This document shows positions 8,617-11,637 of a stretch of DNA of 11,637 nucleotides, one piece after another. The DNA is from Brevundimonas sp. (GTDB lineage: Bacteria; Pseudomonadota; Alphaproteobacteria; Caulobacterales; Caulobacteraceae): assembly GCA_015234495.1 (NCBI GenBank), contig JADGMZ010000357.1, forward strand, positions 1-11,637, given 5' to 3'. A model generated the notes under the pieces. It was not told the DNA's origin. It ran no database searches and saw only the letters and a list, made by a program, of their open reading frames with translations. Both the position numbers and the translations under genes were made by a program. Within the stretch, counting starts at the first letter, position 1. Every line of letters starts with the position of its first letter.

Positions 8617-10436
8617 GCCCTCTCGGTCCCTTCGCCCGCATCGAAGCCTCCGGCCCCGCCCCCGGCGAGATTCCGGGCCTGCGCGGCGCGCCGGTGCGGA
8701 CCCCGGTGCGCTCGACCGAGGCGTCGACCGGGCCGGGCCTGTGGCCCGCCGTGGCCGGCCGGCTGCTGACCCGCCAGCTGTGGATCGAGCTCTACGGCCT
8801 GCCCGGCTACGGCCTGACCCTCAGAGGCCGGACCGCCCAGGGCTTCGCCGCCACGCCGCGCGACTTCCGCCCCGCCGACCCCGCCGCCGGCAAGTCGGTG
8901 CTGGGCGGGAAATTCGTGCTCGACGGGGCCAGCCTCGAGGCCGCCGCGCCCGACGATCCGTGGAACCGCCCCAGCCCGACCCGCGCCTTCGCCGTCGAGC
9001 TGCACGCCTTCGCCTGGCTGCCGTCGCTGATGCTGCAGGGCGAGCGCGGCGCCCGCGAGGCCCTGCGCCTTACCCTCGCCTGGGCGGGCGTGTTCGCCCG
9101 CTGGTCCCCCTTCGCCTGGGATCCCGCCATCCTCGCCCGGCGCACCTTCAACCTCGCCTGCGCCGCCCGGCGCATGGGTCAGGTCGCCACCGAGGCCGAG
9201 CGGCTGCGGCTGGCCGACCTCCTCGCCCGGCAGGCGCGCCAGCTGCTGCGGCCGCCCGGCGGCGTGGCCGGCACTGCTGAACGTCTGGTCGCAGTCGCCG
9301 TGGCCGGTTGCGTGCTGGCCGGCGCCGCCGGGGCCGGGCTGAGGCGACGCGCGCTGCGCGCCCTGCCGGCGGCGCTCGGCCGGACGGTCGGCGACGACGG
9401 CGGCCACGCCACGCGCAGTCCGGAGGCGGGGCTGGAGCTGCTGCTCGACCTGCTGACCCTGGAAGACGCCATGGCCCAGCTGTCGGAGCCCGTCCCCGAC
9501 GCCATGCGGGCGGCGATCCGGCGCCTCACCGAGGCGGCCCGCTTCCACACCCTGCCCGACGGACGCCTCGTCACCCTCCAGGGCGGCGGGCCGTCGAGCG
9601 CGGAACGGGTGGCCGCCGCCGTGGCCCATGACGAAATCGATGAGGACACCGCCCCCGCCCCCGCCCCTTCCGGCTCGGTCGGCGGCGTGGCCCGCATCCG
9701 CAGTCCCCTGCTCAGCGTGGCCGCCGATGTCGCGGCCCCGGCCCGCGGGGCCTGGTCTGCCGCCGCCTGCGCCCAGCCGCTGGCGCTCGAGATCGTCTGC
9801 GGCCGCGACCGTCTGGTGACCGGCTGCGGCTGGACGCCGCGCGCCGCCGACCGCCAGGGGCTTCGCCTCGGACCCGGCCACTCGACCCTGACCCTCGGCG
9901 AGACCGCGACCGGCGCCCCGCTCGGCGGCTGGAAGGGCGACCTGCTCGGCCCGCGGCTGATCGCTCGCCCGCTCGACGTCGAGGTCCACCGCCGCGACGG
10001 CGAGGGCGCGGTCTGGCTCGAGGCCGAGCACGACGGCTGGGTCGCCGAGTTCGGCCTGCTGCACCAGCGCCGGCTCTATCTCGACCAGCGGCTCGACGAA
10101 TTGCGCGCCGAGGAGCGTCTGCACCCGGCGCCGGGGCAGAAGGACGTGGTGCGCGCCATCGCCGCCCCCTACGCCGTCCGGTTCCAGCTCGAGCCGGGGG
10201 TCCAGGCCTCGCTGGCCCGCGACCGCCGCTCGATCCTGCTGCGCGGCCATTCGGGGCGCGGCTGGTGGTTCCGCACCGACGGACCGGACGTGGCCATCGA
10301 GCCCTCGGTGCATATCGACGAGGGCCTGACCCGGCGGTCGCTGCAGATCGTCGTGCGCGGCTCCGCCCGCACCGACTCCGAGACCAAGATCCGCTGGAAG
10401 CTCAGCCCGGCCGGCGCCGGCGGCGATCCGACTTGA
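8613..10436 (+). CDS. Heparinase II/III-like protein (probable polysaccharide lyase family)
   Basis: This 607-residue protein has a helical N-terminal half and a beta-rich C-terminal half, as in heparinase II/III-type lyases that cleave uronic-acid polysaccharides by elimination. Support comes from the PWNRPSPTRAFA segment (116-127), DGGHATRSPEAGLELLLDLL (262-281), GHSTLTLGE (422-430), and WLEAEHDGWVAEFGLLHQRR (468-487) followed by LYLDQ and ERL. The stretch where relatives usually have a glycine-tyrosine-rich motif and an AHAG-like motif reads GGVARI (357-362) and SAAACAQPLALE (382-393), so part of the active site may differ. No signal peptide is visible (MSPLGPFARIEAS), which implies a cytoplasmic location, unusual for a lyase acting on external polymer. 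The ATG lies in the rpe stop (ATGA) with no separate ribosome-binding site. The real substrate is unknown. Confidence 0.82.
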   Translation: MSPLGPFARIEASGPAPGEIPGLRGAPVRTPVRSTEASTGPGLWPAVAGRLLTRQLWIELYGLPGYGLTLRGRTAQGFAATPRDFRPADPAAGKSVLGGKFVLDGASLEAAAPDDPWNRPSPTRAFAVELHAFAWLPSLMLQGERGAREALRLTLAWAGVFARWSPFAWDPAILARRTFNLACAARRMGQVATEAERLRLADLLARQARQLLRPPGGVAGTAERLVAVAVAGCVLAGAAGAGLRRRALRALPAALGRTVGDDGGHATRSPEAGLELLLDLLTLEDAMAQLSEPVPDAMRAAIRRLTEAARFHTLPDGRLVTLQGGGPSSAERVAAAVAHDEIDEDTAPAPAPSGSVGGVARIRSPLLSVAADVAAPARGAWSAAACAQPLALEIVCGRDRLVTGCGWTPRAADRQGLRLGPGHSTLTLGETATGAPLGGWKGDLLGPRLIARPLDVEVHRRDGEGAVWLEAEHDGWVAEFGLLHQRRLYLDQRLDELRAEERLHPAPGQKDVVRAIAAPYAVRFQLEPGVQASLARDRRSILLRGHSGRGWWFRTDGPDVAIEPSVHIDEGLTRRSLQIVVRGSARTDSETKIRWKLSPAGAGGDPT

Positions 10437-10500
10437 GTAAGGGCCCGTTGGGGACCATCTGACGGCTTCCGCGTTACGACTGATCCGACACAGGACCGCC

Positions 10501-11397
10501 ATGACCCTCGCCGACCCGTCCACCCCGCCCGACGACCTGATCAAGGAAGGCTCCGACGCCGGCTTCATGGCCGACGTGGTCGAGGCGTCCAGGACCCAGC
10601 CGGTGCTGGTCGACTTCTGGGCCACCTGGTGCGGGCCGTGCCGGACCCTGACCCCGATGCTCGAGAAGGCCGTCCGCGCCGCCGGCGGGGCGGTCAAGCT
10701 GGTCAAGATCGACGTCGACAAGAACCCGGCCTACGCGGGCCAGCTGCGCGTGCAGTCGATCCCCACCGTCTACGCCTTCGTCAACGGCCAGCCGGTCGAC
10801 GGCTTCCAGGGGGCCGTGCCGGAAAGCCAGCTGAGGGCCTTCATCGACAAGCTGACCGGCGGCGAGAGCGCCAATTCCGATATCGAGCAGCTGATGGGCA
10901 TGGGCGAGGAATCGCTGGCCCTGAACGACCTGGGCGGCGCCGCCCAGGCCTTCGCCCAGGTCCTGACCCTCGAGCCCGGCCACGAGGGTGCCGTCGCCGG
11001 CATGGCCCGCGTCTATCTGGCCGACGGCGACCTCGACCAGGCCCGCCAGACCATCGCCATGGCCCCGGCCGACTCGAAGAACGCCCAGGTCCAGTCGGTC
11101 CGCGCCCAACTGTCGCTCGCCTCGACCGCCCCGACCGGCGCAGGCGCCGAACTGGAGGCGCGCGTCGCCGCCGATCCGTCGGACCATCAGGCGCGCTACG
11201 ACCTGTCCCTCGCCCAGGCGGCCGCTGGCGATCTGAAGGGCGCCGTGGACAGCCTGCTGGCCATTGTCGCAGCCGACCGCGAGTGGAACGACCAGGCCGC
11301 CCGCAAGCAGCTGCTGACCGTATTCGACGCCGCCGGCGCCGCCTCGGATGTCGCCCGCGACGGCCGCCGCCGCCTGTCCTCCATCCTGTTCGCCTAG
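10501..11397 (+). CDS. cnoX: Thioredoxin-TPR chaperedoxin CnoX (YbbN family)
   Basis: This 298-residue protein has an N-terminal thioredoxin domain (about 15-118) and a C-terminal helical TPR-like region (about 120-298), the CnoX/YbbN layout. CnoX binds unfolding proteins and hands them to chaperones. The thioredoxin active site is intact as WCGPC (43-47), with cis-proline in SIPT (86-89). E. coli CnoX instead lacks the CxxC pair, so this version should be redox active, as reported for the Caulobacter protein (from memory). There is no signal peptide, so it is cytoplasmic. AGGA at 10492-10495 precedes the ATG by five bases. The 64 bases after the heparinase-like gene show no obvious terminator, so read-through is possible. 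The next gene starts 9 bases after its stop. Confidence 0.92.
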   Translation: MTLADPSTPPDDLIKEGSDAGFMADVVEASRTQPVLVDFWATWCGPCRTLTPMLEKAVRAAGGAVKLVKIDVDKNPAYAGQLRVQSIPTVYAFVNGQPVDGFQGAVPESQLRAFIDKLTGGESANSDIEQLMGMGEESLALNDLGGAAQAFAQVLTLEPGHEGAVAGMARVYLADGDLDQARQTIAMAPADSKNAQVQSVRAQLSLASTAPTGAGAELEARVAADPSDHQARYDLSLAQAAAGDLKGAVDSLLAIVAADREWNDQAARKQLLTVFDAAGAASDVARDGRRRLSSILFA

Positions 11398-11406
11398 GGA
11401 GCACGC

Positions 11407-11637
11407 ATGGCGCAGGGCTATGTCAGGGCCGCCGACCTGCCGCAGGTCATTCCGGTCTTCCCCCTGCCCGGCGCCCTGCTGCTGCCACGCGGCCAGCTGC
11501 CGCTCAACATCTTCGAGCCGCGCTATCTGAACATGATCGATGACGCCATGGCCGGCGACCGCATCATCGGCATGATCCAGCCGCACGGGGGCTCGCAAAG
11601 CCTGCCCGGCCTGTCGCCGGTCGGCTGCGCCGGGCAG
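11407..11637 (+). CDS. LON substrate-binding-domain protein (5' part only)
   Basis: Seventy-seven N-terminal residues are visible before the right edge. They show the start of the N-terminal Lon (PUA-like) domain: VIPVFPLPGALLLPRGQLPL (14-33), NIFEPRYLNMI (34-44) and GDRIIGMIQP (50-59). Stand-alone proteins of this kind, usually 200-230 residues, lack the AAA+ and protease domains. Full-length Lon also starts this way, but its N-terminus usually differs from this short-protein type and the CnoX neighbour favours the stand-alone form. The ATG at 11407 follows AGGGAG at a suitable distance and lies 9 bases after cnoX, so the two are an operon. Function is likely linked to protein quality control, but this is inference from domain and neighbour. 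Confidence 0.88.
   Translation, partial: MAQGYVRAADLPQVIPVFPLPGALLLPRGQLPLNIFEPRYLNMIDDAMAGDRIIGMIQPHGGSQSLPGLSPVGCAGQ

Noticed and set aside
8550..10721. A 723-codon open frame on the minus strand opposite the heparinase-like gene
   Set aside because: It spans the rpe end, the whole heparinase-like gene and part of cnoX on the other strand, and its translation is biased filler typical of antisense frames in GC-rich DNA.

Overview
The window is a GC-rich (roughly 70% by eye), densely coded piece of bacterial chromosome. GC-rich third positions, a cobalamin-riboswitch-controlled TonB receptor, an rpe gene coupled to a heparinase II/III-like gene, and a CGPC-type CnoX next to a LON-domain protein all fit an alphaproteobacterium. 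Caulobacteraceae (Caulobacter/Brevundimonas type) is my best guess, but that is an impression from protein style and not a phylogenetic result. I see no phage, IS element, CRISPR array, tRNA or rRNA.

Layout. (1) 1-1989, minus strand: mutS, entering the window at its N-terminus and running off the left edge at residue 663. The last 36 bases form a fold-back inverted repeat that replaces the MutS Walker A motif, most likely an assembly or chimera junction. (2) 1990-2600: a 611-bp gene-free region. It holds a long imperfect inverted-repeat element (2076-2222), a clear cobalamin riboswitch (2271-2454) and a leader with a strong hairpin (2504-2552). Its pairing partners suggest an expression platform acting on the btuB ribosome-binding site. 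(3) 2601-4451, plus strand: btuB-like TonB-dependent receptor. (4) 4435-5340, minus: an aldo/keto-reductase-fold protein, overlapping btuB tail to tail, in which the usual catalytic tetrad appears to be absent. (5) 5429-7339 and 7360-7821, minus: recQ, preceded by an OsmC-family gene with a 20-bp gap (likely osmC-recQ operon). (6) 7822-7926: divergent intergenic region with a candidate near-leaderless promoter for rpe. (7) 7927-10436, plus: rpe, then a heparinase II/III-like gene overlapping it as ATGA. (8) 10501-11637, plus: cnoX (thioredoxin-TPR chaperedoxin), then after 9 bp a LON substrate-binding-domain protein cut by the right edge.

Themes. The left half carries genome maintenance (mutS, recQ), peroxide defence (OsmC) and B12 uptake. 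The right half carries pentose-phosphate metabolism, a probable polysaccharide-related protein and proteostasis. The genes are mostly ordinary housekeeping genes. The parts worth a second look are the fold-back end of mutS, the repeat element, the btuB leader architecture and the tetrad-less AKR. I did not find a convincing new multi-gene system here.
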